Positions 1 through 8,628 of a stretch of 64,000 bases of DNA are shown piece by piece. Within the stretch, counting starts at the first letter, position 1; every line of letters begins with the position of its first letter. The stretch is from NCBI GenBank assembly GCA_005239175.1, contig SOPS01000001.1:992001-1056000 (forward strand). The letters are read 5' to 3'. Source of the stretch: a halophilic archaeon SHRA6 (GTDB lineage: Archaea > Halobacteriota > Halobacteria > Halobacteriales > Haloferacaceae). The position numbers were made by a program, and so were the translations under genes. A model generated the notes under the pieces. It was not told the origin of the DNA, made no database searches, and saw nothing but the letters and a program-made list of their open reading frames with translations.

Positions 1-194
1 CGCGAAGGACCAGAGTCCATACAGTCATCACAGGAGCCACCGCAAAACCGCTATCGGCCGCTTGCTCGATTACTCTCTTGAGGCATCCGAGGTCGGTGTG
101 ATTGATACTGCCTTAACGATAATTAAGGACTACATAAGACACCATATACATACATGGAAAATCATTAAGAACCACTGTCGGATAGCAGTAATTG

Positions 195-479
195 ATGCGA
201 TTGCACAGCACCGACGACCTGCTGACAGCCCATGAGTATCCCGCGACAACCACCGAGTTGATCACCGCCTACGGTGACAGCCAGATCGAACTCCAGAACG
301 GAACCGAGACGCTCGGAGATGTACTCTCACGTCTCAGTGAGGAGACCTATCACGATTCGGACGATGCGCGGGCAGCAGTCATGTCGGCGCTGAGCCACAA
401 GGCGATCGGCCGTCGCTTCTACAGCGACCGCGACCAGTACGCCCTCGGCGAGAACGGTCACGATCCGGTGTCGTTCTGA
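195..479 (+). CDS. DUF5789-like small haloarchaeal protein
   Basis: Encodes an acidic protein of 94 residues. The N-terminal half (HEYPATTTELITAYG, then LQNGTETLGDVLSRL) matches the pattern I know from the haloarchaeal DUF5789 family, in which a region of a few dozen residues recalls DUF2795-type domains. Function is unknown. A TTG lies directly before the ATG at 195; the ATG is preferred because the family begins with Met-Arg-Leu. The upstream 194 bases are AT-richer and contain no gene I can support. The gene stands alone, converging on the DUF5784 gene. Confidence 0.75.
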   Translation: MRLHSTDDLLTAHEYPATTTELITAYGDSQIELQNGTETLGDVLSRLSEETYHDSDDARAAVMSALSHKAIGRRFYSDRDQYALGENGHDPVSF

Positions 480-563
480 AGCCGACGACGAGCGCCAACA
501 ACAACTTTTTCGATCAATTTCGTCCAGTAGCAGCAGCTGTGGGGGCGACGCTGCGCTGACCGG

Positions 564-1619
564 CTACTCGCTGCGGTTCGAAAAGATGGCAGCGATGTCC
601 AGCGGCATCCGGCCGATCGTGTATCCCTCGTAGGAGCCGTCCGGACGGGCGCGGAAGACGATCGCCGGCTTGTGTCGGACCGCAGGCTGTTCGGCGAGCA
701 CGGCAGCCCAGTCGTCATCGGGAAACGACGAGCAATCGACACAGAGGACGACGCCGCCGGCGTGATGGGTAAGCTGGCCGCTGGTTTTCGACTCCGCGGT
801 GTCTCGAACCGCCGTCACCGGCGAGTTGGCCGATCGACGGTTCGGCGGCAGCGGACGGGTGACTTCAACGAGGACACCGTCGCTGCCGTCGGAATCAATC
901 GGGTCCGCGCGGTAGTCGATCGAGTGGCCGGTCGTCACCGCAATTTCGGGCGTGATCTCATAGCCAGCGTCGACGAGGAGTCGGCCGACGACAAACTCGC
1001 CCATCGCCGCGGCCATTCGGGTTCGATCGAGGTACTGTGAGGTGCCAAGCTTGCCGGCCATCACGTCGCGGTGGGGATCGAGCGCGCCCGTGTTCAAGAA
1101 TGACTCGAAGAATTCAAGGGCGGCGTCTCGGGTCGTGTCGGGGAAGCCAGCGTGGTGCTCCGAAAAGAACTGCCGTGTCGTCTCACGGCCGTCCTTCGAA
1201 AGGAACACTGGCAGAAAGAACCACGAGATGTGCGGATACGATTCGAGCCACGGGGACTCTTCGTGGAGTTGTTTGAGCAGTTCGCGTTGGGCCCACCGGG
1301 CGATCGGATACGGCACCTCCTCGAAGCCGTACTTGTTGGTCCGCCACAGTGTTTCGGGCGTTTCGGTATTCCCGAGCCAGTAGCCTGCTGGGGCAGCGTC
1401 GACGCCGTCAGGGCCAATGTCTCCATCACTCCAGCAAAACAGCGCGATGTCGCCGTTGTCCATCTCGAACCGTCGTGCCTCGTAGCCAGACGGTGCCGAG
1501 AAGTGCGGCGATCGCTGTGTCGCACCGAGATTGCGATCCAGCGGCTCGAAGAGGTCGCGGTTGACCCGATCGGGGGTCCACGACCCGCGAGCGTATCGGA
1601 AGCGAAGCGGCTTTGCCAC
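564..1619 (-). CDS. DUF5784 family protein
   Basis: A 351-residue soluble protein of unknown function, recognised as haloarchaeal DUF5784 from its N-terminal LRFRYARGSWTPDRV, then a central EARRFEMDNGDIALFCW and a C-terminal nuclease-like-looking core (EITPEIAVTTGHSIDYRAD, then VLVEVTRP) where an acidic-lysine arrangement would be expected for restriction-like folds; that fold idea is only inference. The longest frame begins at 1685, but its first 22 residues are not acidic and do not look like the family. The GTG at 1617-1619 gives the usual short N-terminus, so it is chosen. It is divergent from the DUF5786 gene, with about 115 bases of AT-rich shared promoter between them. Confidence 0.75.
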   Translation of the reverse strand: MAKPLRFRYARGSWTPDRVNRDLFEPLDRNLGATQRSPHFSAPSGYEARRFEMDNGDIALFCWSDGDIGPDGVDAAPAGYWLGNTETPETLWRTNKYGFEEVPYPIARWAQRELLKQLHEESPWLESYPHISWFFLPVFLSKDGRETTRQFFSEHHAGFPDTTRDAALEFFESFLNTGALDPHRDVMAGKLGTSQYLDRTRMAAAMGEFVVGRLLVDAGYEITPEIAVTTGHSIDYRADPIDSDGSDGVLVEVTRPLPPNRRSANSPVTAVRDTAESKTSGQLTHHAGGVVLCVDCSSFPDDDWAAVLAEQPAVRHKPAIVFRARPDGSYEGYTIGRMPLDIAAIFSNRSE

Positions 1620-1733
1620 AGATAGGCCCAGTCGTCTAACGCAGAAACGTGTTTGGATCGCCGCGCATGTATATATAATGAACATTCACAACCGTTAGAT
1701 ATATAGCGGACAGTTTCCAAGTCAAGGTATACC

Positions 1734-1907
1734 ATGTCAATGGGTGCCTACGACGAAGATGAACACGAGCGGCGCGAACAGAAGACGAGTACGATCGACG
1801 CGGATTTCGATAGTGGTCGACCAGAGTACGAGGGAACGGTGTCCTACGACACCGGCGAGTCCGCAGAGGCACTATTGGACCAGTTCAAACAGCTCCAAGG
1901 TAAGTGA
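1734..1907 (+). CDS. DUF5786 family small protein
   Basis: A 57-residue acidic protein beginning MSMGAYDEDEHERREQ and ending with LLDQFKQLQGK. This start and the spaced pattern EYEGTVSYDTGES are characteristic of the haloarchaeal DUF5786 family, which is of unknown function and nearly universal in the class. It is divergently paired with the DUF5784 gene; TATA-like tracts (tatatataatg near 1670 and gatatatag near 1699) lie in the shared upstream region. Confidence 0.85.
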   Translation: MSMGAYDEDEHERREQKTSTIDADFDSGRPEYEGTVSYDTGESAEALLDQFKQLQGK

Positions 1908-2017
1908 ACGGCGACGATTTTGTTCGCTGTGTTTCTGCTGCGTACCAGTGAGAGAGGGTAGTTTCGCGATCGAAAGGGGAATCGAAACGGACCATAATAG
2001 CGATTGGTCTATTTCTG

Positions 2018-2911
2018 TTAGGGCGAACCGTCATCCGGTGAGTGAACCGCATCCCATCCTGGCGTCTCCGGGGCGCCTTCGACGGTTTCGATCGCACCCG
2101 GGTCATCGATCGCAGCGGTTGACCCGTGGGAGTCCGCGCGGTCAGCCCACAGCTGGATTGACCGGCCGACCCACGAGTCAGCGCTGGCCGCGCGATCGCG
2201 GTAGCGATCGGCCGCCGCCTCGTTGATCTCGATCGTTCCGGGGCTTGATCCACAGGCGACACCGACGAAGCGGGCACGATCGTCGTCGGTCAGCTCGGCC
2301 GCGGCAAGCCGGGAAACGACGCCCGAAAGCTCGTCGGGATCGGGATACACGAACACAGTCGTTCCAACCGCAGCCGAGAACGTCGGGTCTACATCCGCGG
2401 GCGGCGTCGAATCGAGCAGTCGTTTTGGCCCGCCGATCGCCGTTTCGACGCGCTCGCACTCGGTTTCGCGCTCCAGTTGGAGGTTGTAGCCGGGGTAGAC
2501 GCGACACGTATTTGGATACAGCTCCGAGTCGTGGATTCGACACTGCAGCGTCTCGGGATCGAGAAAACAACAGGCGGGGAGCCACCGCCGCTCGCCGTCG
2601 AACGGGGCAACGGCCTTCGTGGGTTTGCGAAGGCCAAGGTAGAACACGGGACGATTGCCGATCGCCGCGAGCGCAACCCCATCGACGCGAACGCTGTCGT
2701 CGTCGGGCCCGGCTTCGAACAGTCGAGGGGTCATCGCGTCGCCGTAGCCGGCGTCAACGAGCGATCGTGCCTCGCCGCTGCGAAGCGGGACGAGGTTGTA
2801 GGTGTCGTCGATCGGCGGGCGTTCACCGCCGTGTTCTCCAGACAACGGGACGTCCGCAAGCGGACGCCAGTCGATGCAACAGCCAGCACAGCCCTCGCAG
2901 TTGACGTCCAT
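2018..2911 (-). CDS. YkgJ family cysteine cluster protein
   Basis: 297 residues. Starts with MDVNCEGCAGCCIDWRP, a CxxCxxCC metal-binding signature (YkgJ/UPF0153 family), and continues with further cysteines in CCFLDPETLQCRIH and YPNTCRVYPG, the usual second half of the cluster. These cysteines are expected to bind Zn or an Fe-S centre. The biological role is not known. The frame is open to 3001, but the ATG at 2909-2911 places the cysteine motif at residue 5 as in relatives. Divergent from the small zinc-ribbon-like gene at 3049. Confidence 0.8.
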   Translation of the reverse strand: MDVNCEGCAGCCIDWRPLADVPLSGEHGGERPPIDDTYNLVPLRSGEARSLVDAGYGDAMTPRLFEAGPDDDSVRVDGVALAAIGNRPVFYLGLRKPTKAVAPFDGERRWLPACCFLDPETLQCRIHDSELYPNTCRVYPGYNLQLERETECERVETAIGGPKRLLDSTPPADVDPTFSAAVGTTVFVYPDPDELSGVVSRLAAAELTDDDRARFVGVACGSSPGTIEINEAAADRYRDRAASADSWVGRSIQLWADRADSHGSTAAIDDPGAIETVEGAPETPGWDAVHSPDDGSP

Positions 2912-3048
2912 ATCCGTGCTACGATCGGCGAGCGCATAACGCTTGATCCGGACTAGGCGATCGCCTGGTCGAGATTTTGTGTCGGCGGATCGCTCGAACA
3001 ACCCAGCTGATCGGATGGATTCATACCGATTCGGCCCCTACAGGAGAT

Positions 3049-3270
3049 ATGACGAGTCGGCGCTGTGACGGCTGTGACACCAAGGTAAAGATCGCCGGCG
3101 GGATCGGCGATCTGTGGAGCCTCAGCTGGGGACCGACCGGGGGGATGTTGTTAGAGCTTGCAGACGGGAGCGATCACTTCCTCTGTCTGGACTGTGTCGA
3201 TCGGCTGCCGGACGATCGCGAGCCGACAGCTGCAGATGTGGACGCGCTGCGGGTACCTGACGAGGAGTGA
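3049..3270 (+). CDS. small zinc-ribbon-like protein
   Basis: 73 residues with two CxxC pairs: RRCDGCDTKV near the N-terminus and FLCLDCVDRL in the C-terminal half, which should form a single zinc site. Between them lies IAGGIGDLWSL. I recognise this as a conserved haloarchaeal small protein of unknown function, not a named family I can be sure of. The ATG at 3049 follows an AGGAG at 3042-3046, a plausible ribosome-binding site. It is upstream of, and co-directional with, the helicase gene 72 bases later. Confidence 0.7.
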   Translation: MTSRRCDGCDTKVKIAGGIGDLWSLSWGPTGGMLLELADGSDHFLCLDCVDRLPDDREPTAADVDALRVPDEE

Positions 3271-3342
3271 TCGAGGCGGCTGCGTGCGGGGTTCGAGCCT
3301 GGGACCCGCAGGCTTTTGCCCGCGGACGCGCCACTGTGTTTC

Positions 3343-5178
3343 GTGCAACCGTCGCGGATCTACGAGGCGTTTCCGGCCCCGAGCTACCGCGGCGCACAAA
3401 AGGAGGCGCTGTCGGATATCAAAGCCGCCTTTGAGGCTGGCAACGACGTAGTGTTGGTCCGCGCGCCAACTGGCAGCGGCAAGTCGCTGCTCGCGCGGGC
3501 GATCATGGGCTGTGCGCGATCCCTCCAGGAGGCTGACCCATCCCAGGCCACAGGTGCGTACTACACCACCCCACAAGTATCTCAACTCGACGACGTGGCC
3601 GAAGACGACCTCTTGGCTGATTTCAACGTGATTCGAGGAAAAAGCAACTACACGTGCATTCTACCGGACGAACACGACACGCCGGTCAACCAGGCACCCT
3701 GTGCCCGCCAGCAAGGGTTCGACTGCACGGTGAAACACCGCTGTCCGTACTACTCCGATCGCGCGATCGCCTCTGGGCGCGAAATCGCCGCGATGACGCT
3801 CGCGTACTTCATGCAAACGGCAGGTTCGGAGCTGTTTCGCAAACGCGACGTAGTCGTGATCGACGAGGCTCACGGGCTGGCCGAGTGGGCCGAGATGTAC
3901 GCGACGATCGAGCTCTCACCCGATCGCGTTCCCGTGTGGGACGGCCTCACCGTGCCGGATGTCCACGCAGCGGACGATCCGCTCGATCGAACGGTGCGGT
4001 TCGCTGAGTCGCTCGTTGGCGTCTGCTCGCGGGCGAAAGACGCGCTGACCGGTCGCCCGGAGCTCTCCGCCCAGGAGGTTGCCCGGCGCGATCGGCTGAA
4101 CGAACTTATTTCGGAGCTGAAGTGGTTTGTCGAGGACTATCGCGATATCGACAGCCCGACCACGTGGGTCGTCGATCAGGCCGGCGGGGCGGGTTCGCCG
4201 CTGTCGATCAAGCCGCTGGATCCGGCCCGGTACCTCCACCACACGGTGTGGGACCGGGGGAATACGTTCGCGCTGTTGTCCGCGACAATCCTCAACAAGG
4301 CCGCGTTTTGTCGTGGGGTCGGACTCGATCCCTCGCGGGTGGCGCTCGTCGACGTCGAACACACGTTTCCGCTGGAGAATCGTCCGCTGTACGACGTGAC
4401 ACAGGGGAAGATGACGTACGAACACCGTGAGGAGACGATCCCGAAGATCGCGCGGACGATCGTCCAGCTCATGGCCGCCCACCCAGATGAGAAGGGAATC
4501 GTCCACGCACACTCGTACGGGATTGCAGCCGACCTCGTTTCCAATCTCGAACAGTTCGGGGTCGGCGCGCGGGTTCGAAGCCACGAGGCGGCCGATCGCG
4601 ACGCCGCACTCGAAGCGTGGAAGGCGACGAGCGCACCGGACGTGTTCGTTTCGGTGAAGATGGAAGAGGCGTTGGACCTGCGAGACGAGCTCGCGCGGTG
4701 GCAGGTGTTGTGCAAAGCGCCGTATCTCAACACGAACGACTCTCGGGTCGCCCGGCGCCTGGAAGACGGCCAGTGGGCGTGGTACCACCGTGCCGCGCTG
4801 CGGACGGTCATACAGGGCTGTGGTCGCGTTGTCCGCGCCCCAGACGACTACGGTGCGACCTACCTCGCGGATTCGAGTTTGTTGGACCTGTTCGATCGCG
4901 CCCGCTCAGACATGCCGCCGTGGTTCGCTGACGCGGTCGATCGGCTTGACGCGCCGTCACTTCCAGAGTTCGATCCAGCGGGCGCACTAGCCGCGTACGA
5001 CACCGAACCCGGAGTTGCGGGGCGCTCGGAGACAGGCCGGGCTAGAGGGAGAGCAACAGACACCGCGGACCGAGCCAGCGGCTCGGCGGATCGACAGGGG
5101 GGCGATGACAGCCAGGAGGGAGCGCCAACTGGCCGCCGCAAACGCCACCCGCTATCGGACGTGTGGGGCGACGGTTAG
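3343..5178 (+). CDS. Fe-S superfamily 2 DNA helicase (XPD/DinG-like)
   Basis: 611 residues. Helicase domain 1 carries Walker A APTGSGKS (about residues 41-48) and a DEAH box in VVIDEAHGLAEW (about 174-177). Four cysteines between them (about residues 105, 120, 128, 134) are placed as in the Fe-S domain of XPD/Rad3/FancJ and DinG helicases, which unwind DNA 5' to 3'. A C-terminal domain contains the motif VI-like VIQGCGRVVRAPDDYG. The last ~70 residues are low-complexity and charged. GTG at 3343 is chosen over a TTG at 3316 because it starts just before the conserved PSRIYEAFPAPSYR. The role in repair or replication is inferred from the family. The stop overlaps the convergent small gene by four bases. 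Confidence 0.85.
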   Translation: MQPSRIYEAFPAPSYRGAQKEALSDIKAAFEAGNDVVLVRAPTGSGKSLLARAIMGCARSLQEADPSQATGAYYTTPQVSQLDDVAEDDLLADFNVIRGKSNYTCILPDEHDTPVNQAPCARQQGFDCTVKHRCPYYSDRAIASGREIAAMTLAYFMQTAGSELFRKRDVVVIDEAHGLAEWAEMYATIELSPDRVPVWDGLTVPDVHAADDPLDRTVRFAESLVGVCSRAKDALTGRPELSAQEVARRDRLNELISELKWFVEDYRDIDSPTTWVVDQAGGAGSPLSIKPLDPARYLHHTVWDRGNTFALLSATILNKAAFCRGVGLDPSRVALVDVEHTFPLENRPLYDVTQGKMTYEHREETIPKIARTIVQLMAAHPDEKGIVHAHSYGIAADLVSNLEQFGVGARVRSHEAADRDAALEAWKATSAPDVFVSVKMEEALDLRDELARWQVLCKAPYLNTNDSRVARRLEDGQWAWYHRAALRTVIQGCGRVVRAPDDYGATYLADSSLLDLFDRARSDMPPWFADAVDRLDAPSLPEFDPAGALAAYDTEPGVAGRSETGRARGRATDTADRASGSADRQGGDDSQEGAPTGRRKRHPLSDVWGDG

Positions 5179-5258
5179 AGTAACGTCACGCCCCACGCGA
5201 CCATCGAGCTCACCATCAGGAACGCGAAAAAGATCGCGAAGAGCTGTGATCGGTCCAT
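5175..5258 (-). CDS. 27-residue single-pass membrane peptide
   Basis: Reading the minus strand from the ATG at 5256-5258 gives MDRSQLFAIFFAFLM and then VSSMVAWGVTLL before TAA. It has a charged N-terminus and one hydrophobic helix, so it would be a single membrane anchor or signal-like peptide. I have the impression that similar MDR-initiated mini-membrane proteins recur in haloarchaea. The stop overlaps the helicase stop by four bases on the opposite strand. Function unknown; too short for normal gene callers, and the coding claim is moderate. Confidence 0.5.
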   Translation of the reverse strand: MDRSQLFAIFFAFLMVSSMVAWGVTLL

Positions 5259-5513
5259 ATTTTACCTAACTTTGCGGATACGCTTAGAACCTCCGGAGCG
5301 CCTATCAACGCTGAGAGATGGAGCGAATATCGACGAACGTCTACGCCGATCGGAGACCGTGGGAGATAATTCATAATGTTTGTTAATGTAGTATTTATTT
5401 GGCCAATTATATTTCTTTTTCTAATCGTTTTGTAAACCTCTATCTGTATTTTATGATCGTCTTGCTACTGTGTCTCACGATAGTTTTACATACGTCCCAT
5501 ACACAGTAAGTGT

Positions 5514-5708
5514 ATGGCGACACACGGTCTCCAAACCGCACTGACGCTGTACCGCAGCGGAACGTACTCACTCGAGCAGGCGGCCGCCAAGGCCGGCCGA
5601 TCGGAAGCCGCGTTCCGCCGTGTACTCGATCGGTACGGTATCGACCATACGGAGGCCGATCGCCGCGATCCCGCTGGCGCAACCGAGCAGCCGCTCAAGG
5701 CCGACTGA
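5514..5708 (+). CDS. small helix-turn-helix-like protein
   Basis: 64 residues: TALTLYRSGTYSLEQAAAKAGRSEAAFRRVLDRYGI reads like a short helical DNA-binding (UPF0175/HTH-like) unit of the type common in haloarchaeal small proteins. The C-terminus is charged and disordered. It is preceded by about 250 AT-rich bases (5259-5513) with several TATA-like tracts and no gene that I can see. A regulatory role is inference. Confidence 0.6.
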   Translation: MATHGLQTALTLYRSGTYSLEQAAAKAGRSEAAFRRVLDRYGIDHTEADRRDPAGATEQPLKAD

Positions 5709-5760
5709 GTAGTCGTTTCTTTCTCAGTTATTTTCTCAGGACCCGATCGTCCAGCGACGC

Positions 5761-6879
5761 CTACAGCTCGTCTCCGTCGGCGGGGATGATGTAGACGCCC
5801 GATCGATCCTTCAACACAGAAACGGTGGTCGTCTCGTGAGTCACAAACGACGGCCGATAGACAGTGATCGACTCATAGGTTTCTGGATCGAGGATCTGGA
5901 CCGCATGGTCGTCTTCGATCGCAACAACCGTCGTTTCGACGGCCTCGGAAACCTCACCGATCTTTCGCGCATCTGGCGCGGTGCCGTCCTCACGCGAGCC
6001 AGTGTACCGATCGCCGCCAGCGAGACGCGTGCCTTTCAGCGTCCCACGCGCGCTCGTGACGAGAACCGGTCCGTCTCCGTCTTTTGGATCGATCACGTCG
6101 CCGGCAGTGTAGCGCGGGAGCCGCACGACAAATGTAACTCGGTACACCTCGTTGCCGTCGCCGTCTTCGGTCACGAGTGTCGGGTGATTGTTGATCGTGC
6201 CGCCGAGAGCATCACGAATTCGTGAGGCCGCTCCCTGTCCGAGCTGGTTCGTCGACAGCTGGATATCGGCGCCGTCGTCAGTCCGATCGACGGTAGAGAT
6301 AAACGCGTTTCTGTCACCCGTCGCCTCGCGATCAGCTACATACGACTCCGCGAGCGCGATCGCCTTGTCGACTTCAGCCTCGGTGGGCGTGCGCCCGTCC
6401 GCGCGGAGCTGAATTTCGCTGGCGTAGTAGCCGCCGGCGATCCGTCCGCAGCGATCACATGAACCGTACGAGAGCTTCACGGGGACGGTGATCTCGGCGT
6501 CGATCGGTGTCTCGCGGACAACACCGCTGAACGCACAGTGCATCCGGATCGTGGTCTCGTCGACCTGTTCGGGCTCGACGACCCACTCGACGTCGCGGGC
6601 GTTCACGTGAACCGACAGCGCCTCGGTAACTTCCTCGATCGCCACGTCCGTGTAGTCGCGCGCGCCAACGTCGACCCAGCGGTTGCCGCGCTCGATCGCC
6701 CCACAGCCCGAACAGACGTGGACCTGCACGCGGTCTGGGGCATCAACCAGTGCAAAATCCTCGAAGTAACACGCATCACAGAGGGCAGCTTCCCGGCCGC
6801 GTGGCTCGCCGGGCAGCGGTTCCGCGCGATCGGGGATTGACGCCCCACAGCGCGGACAGAACTCGCGTGCGTCGCTCAT
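5761..6879 (-). CDS. NMD3 family ribosomal export/assembly protein
   Basis: 372 residues. The N-terminus has FCPRCGASIPD, LCDACYFEDF and VCSGCGAIERG, followed later by SCDRCGRIAGGYY: paired CxxC motifs giving the zinc-binding region of the NMD3 family. In eukaryotes NMD3 is the adaptor for nuclear export of the large subunit; the archaeal protein is thought to act in late large-subunit maturation, together with eIF6, also encoded in this window at 35.2 kb. The ATG at 6877-6879 is chosen because MSDAREFCPRCG is the family start; the longer frame to 6927 is not supported. Confidence 0.8.
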   Translation of the reverse strand: MSDAREFCPRCGASIPDRAEPLPGEPRGREAALCDACYFEDFALVDAPDRVQVHVCSGCGAIERGNRWVDVGARDYTDVAIEEVTEALSVHVNARDVEWVVEPEQVDETTIRMHCAFSGVVRETPIDAEITVPVKLSYGSCDRCGRIAGGYYASEIQLRADGRTPTEAEVDKAIALAESYVADREATGDRNAFISTVDRTDDGADIQLSTNQLGQGAASRIRDALGGTINNHPTLVTEDGDGNEVYRVTFVVRLPRYTAGDVIDPKDGDGPVLVTSARGTLKGTRLAGGDRYTGSREDGTAPDARKIGEVSEAVETTVVAIEDDHAVQILDPETYESITVYRPSFVTHETTTVSVLKDRSGVYIIPADGDEL

Positions 6880-6940
6880 ACCAGCTATAGTCGAGCGACC
6901 CGGATAAGCGACGCGAAAGCCGCCCACAGCCGCGGCGTGG

Positions 6941-7564
6941 TCACCCCTCGAGGTACTCGATCGCCTCCTCGTCTGTCACCTGCGTGAAATCACGGAAGTG
7001 GTGCCCAACCGCGACGAACGGCTGTGGCGTCTCGACGACGACGACCTCGTCGGCCGACGACTGCAGCGCTGCAACGACCTCGGCGGGTGCAACGGGGACC
7101 GCTAACACGACGCGATCGGCGCCGGCCGCCTGCAGCTGTCGAAGACACGCCCGAGCAGTCGCCCCTGTCGCAACTCCGTCGTCGACCAACACGACGGTCA
7201 ACCCCGAGAGGTCACCAACGGCCTCGCTCGGATACTGCTCGGCTTTTTGTTGAGCGGCCTCGGCTTCTTCTGCGCGAGTGCGATCGATGTACTCCTCGGA
7301 GACCGACAGCCGCGAAACGAGCTCGTCGTTGAGCCAGAGGCTGCCGTCGGCGGCGACCGCGCCGAGTGCCAGCTCGGGATTGTTCGGCGCGCCGAGCTTT
7401 GAGGCGATGACGACATCGAGCGGAACACCAAAGTGGTCGGCAACTGGCCGAGCGACGGGCAGTCCGCCGCGGGGGATGCCGAAGACGCGATCGGGGCGAA
7501 TCTCTTTCCGATCGAGTCGTTCCGCGAGCTGTTCACCGGCCGCATAGCGGGTTTCGAATGTCAT
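6941..7564 (-). CDS. phosphoribosyltransferase family protein
   Basis: 207 residues with the type I phosphoribosyltransferase PRPP-binding loop VVLVDDGVATGAT and an N-terminal VFGIPRGGLPVA followed by VVIASKLGAP. This pattern is that of the family annotated as predicted phosphoribosyltransferases rather than a specific purine salvage enzyme, so the substrate base is unknown. Start at the ATG 7562-7564 (MTFETRYAAGEQLAERL); upstream codons in the same frame are not acidic. It is 16 bases downstream of the epimerase gene and probably cotranscribed with it. Confidence 0.8.
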   Translation of the reverse strand: MTFETRYAAGEQLAERLDRKEIRPDRVFGIPRGGLPVARPVADHFGVPLDVVIASKLGAPNNPELALGAVAADGSLWLNDELVSRLSVSEEYIDRTRAEEAEAAQQKAEQYPSEAVGDLSGLTVVLVDDGVATGATARACLRQLQAAGADRVVLAVPVAPAEVVAALQSSADEVVVVETPQPFVAVGHHFRDFTQVTDEEAIEYLEG

Positions 7565-7580
7565 GGTTTCGATTGTAGGG

Positions 7581-8480
7581 TCAGGTGTCGTACAGGACTG
7601 GTTTGTCGACTTGTTCGTCGGCTGCGGACCGCCAGCTGTGGCTCGGCTGCCAGCCGAACAGCGCCTCGGCTTTTTGCATCGAGAAGGCGCCCTCGTCGCC
7701 CGCAAGCCCGATCGTTTCGGGTACCGACCCGAAACACGTCTCGAACAGGTCGACGGTCGGACGATCGAAGTAGTTCTCTAAGGCCATTGCGTGGACGGCC
7801 TCGTGGGTGGCCGATGGGAGGGGGTTGTCGACGGCGGTCGAAACGAGGTCGGCGACGTCACGAACGTCAATGTATGCCCAGAAGTTGCCGTCCCCAGAGG
7901 AGACGTCCGCGAGCTGCTCGGGCTCGCGGCAGTGGTACTCGCCGGGGTACTGGATCCACGACGGCCGGATCGAGATTGCCGAAACCCCGTGCTTTCGTGC
8001 GACCATTGAGGCGATCTCTTCGGCGACGACCTTGCCGGTCCCATAGGGATCTTCAGGGCGTTTCGGCTCGGACTCGACGATCGGCACGCGATCAGGGTGC
8101 TCGCCGTCGCGACCGAACGCGTAGCCGTAGACGCTCTCACTGGAGGCGTTGACAATGTTTGCGTCCGCGCGGCCCGCGGCGGTGAGCACGTTGTACGCGG
8201 TGATCGTGTTGGTCTCGTACACCTCCCCGCCTGAATGTCTCGTTGGCGAGGGATGCGCAGCCCAGTGGACCACGTGGTCGGGTTCGAGTTCGCCGACGAG
8301 ATCGTAGGCGCGACCACGATCTGTCAGGTCTGCCGCCCGAAAATCGATGCTGTCGGCCGGCGAGACCTCGAATCCGGGGTGGGTGAGATCGACACACCAG
8401 ACGAAGTGCTCCTCGGCGAGCCGATCGACGATCCATCGACCCGATCGCCCCAGCCCGCCAGTAACCATGACAGTGTCCAT
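7581..8480 (-). CDS. NAD-dependent epimerase/dehydratase family protein
   Basis: 299 residues, extended short-chain dehydrogenase type. A Rossmann NAD site VTGGLGRSGRW lies near the N-terminus, ASSESVYGYA carries the catalytic Ser/Thr region and PYGTGKVVAEE supplies the Tyr-xxx-Lys pair. Members act on nucleotide sugars or related sugar acids. The substrate cannot be told from sequence. Start chosen at the ATG 8478-8480, immediately before the Rossmann motif. Divergent from htpX, with about 150 bases between. Confidence 0.85.
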   Translation of the reverse strand: MDTVMVTGGLGRSGRWIVDRLAEEHFVWCVDLTHPGFEVSPADSIDFRAADLTDRGRAYDLVGELEPDHVVHWAAHPSPTRHSGGEVYETNTITAYNVLTAAGRADANIVNASSESVYGYAFGRDGEHPDRVPIVESEPKRPEDPYGTGKVVAEEIASMVARKHGVSAISIRPSWIQYPGEYHCREPEQLADVSSGDGNFWAYIDVRDVADLVSTAVDNPLPSATHEAVHAMALENYFDRPTVDLFETCFGSVPETIGLAGDEGAFSMQKAEALFGWQPSHSWRSAADEQVDKPVLYDT

Positions 8481-8597
8481 ATGTCGTCGTTGTCCGGCAC
8501 GTGGGATAAATACCACGCGCGCACGGTCTGTCACGCGCCAACTATCTGGCCACCGACCGTGCGACGGCAGCCAACTGTGTCGATCGTGCTCCGGTAG

Positions 8598-8607
8598 CCT
8601 TTATGCC
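8598..8607 (+). promoter_or_regulatory. likely TATA box for htpX
   Basis: The tract cctttatgcc sits about 25-30 bases upstream of the htpX ATG at 8629. That is the usual archaeal box A distance to a transcription start at or near the start codon, so the transcript would be leaderless or nearly so. Based on position and composition only. Confidence 0.4.
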
Positions 8608-8628
8608 GACGAACGGCTACTGTTTGGT

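Noticed and set aside
2-235. Open frame running from the window edge across the region before the DUF5789 gene
   Set aside because: The frame reads without a stop to 233-235, but its composition is His/Ile-rich and unlike nearby coding sequence, and it overlaps a more convincing gene.
3916-4788. 290-codon frame antisense to the helicase
   Set aside because: Arg/His/Val-rich shadow of the helicase gene.
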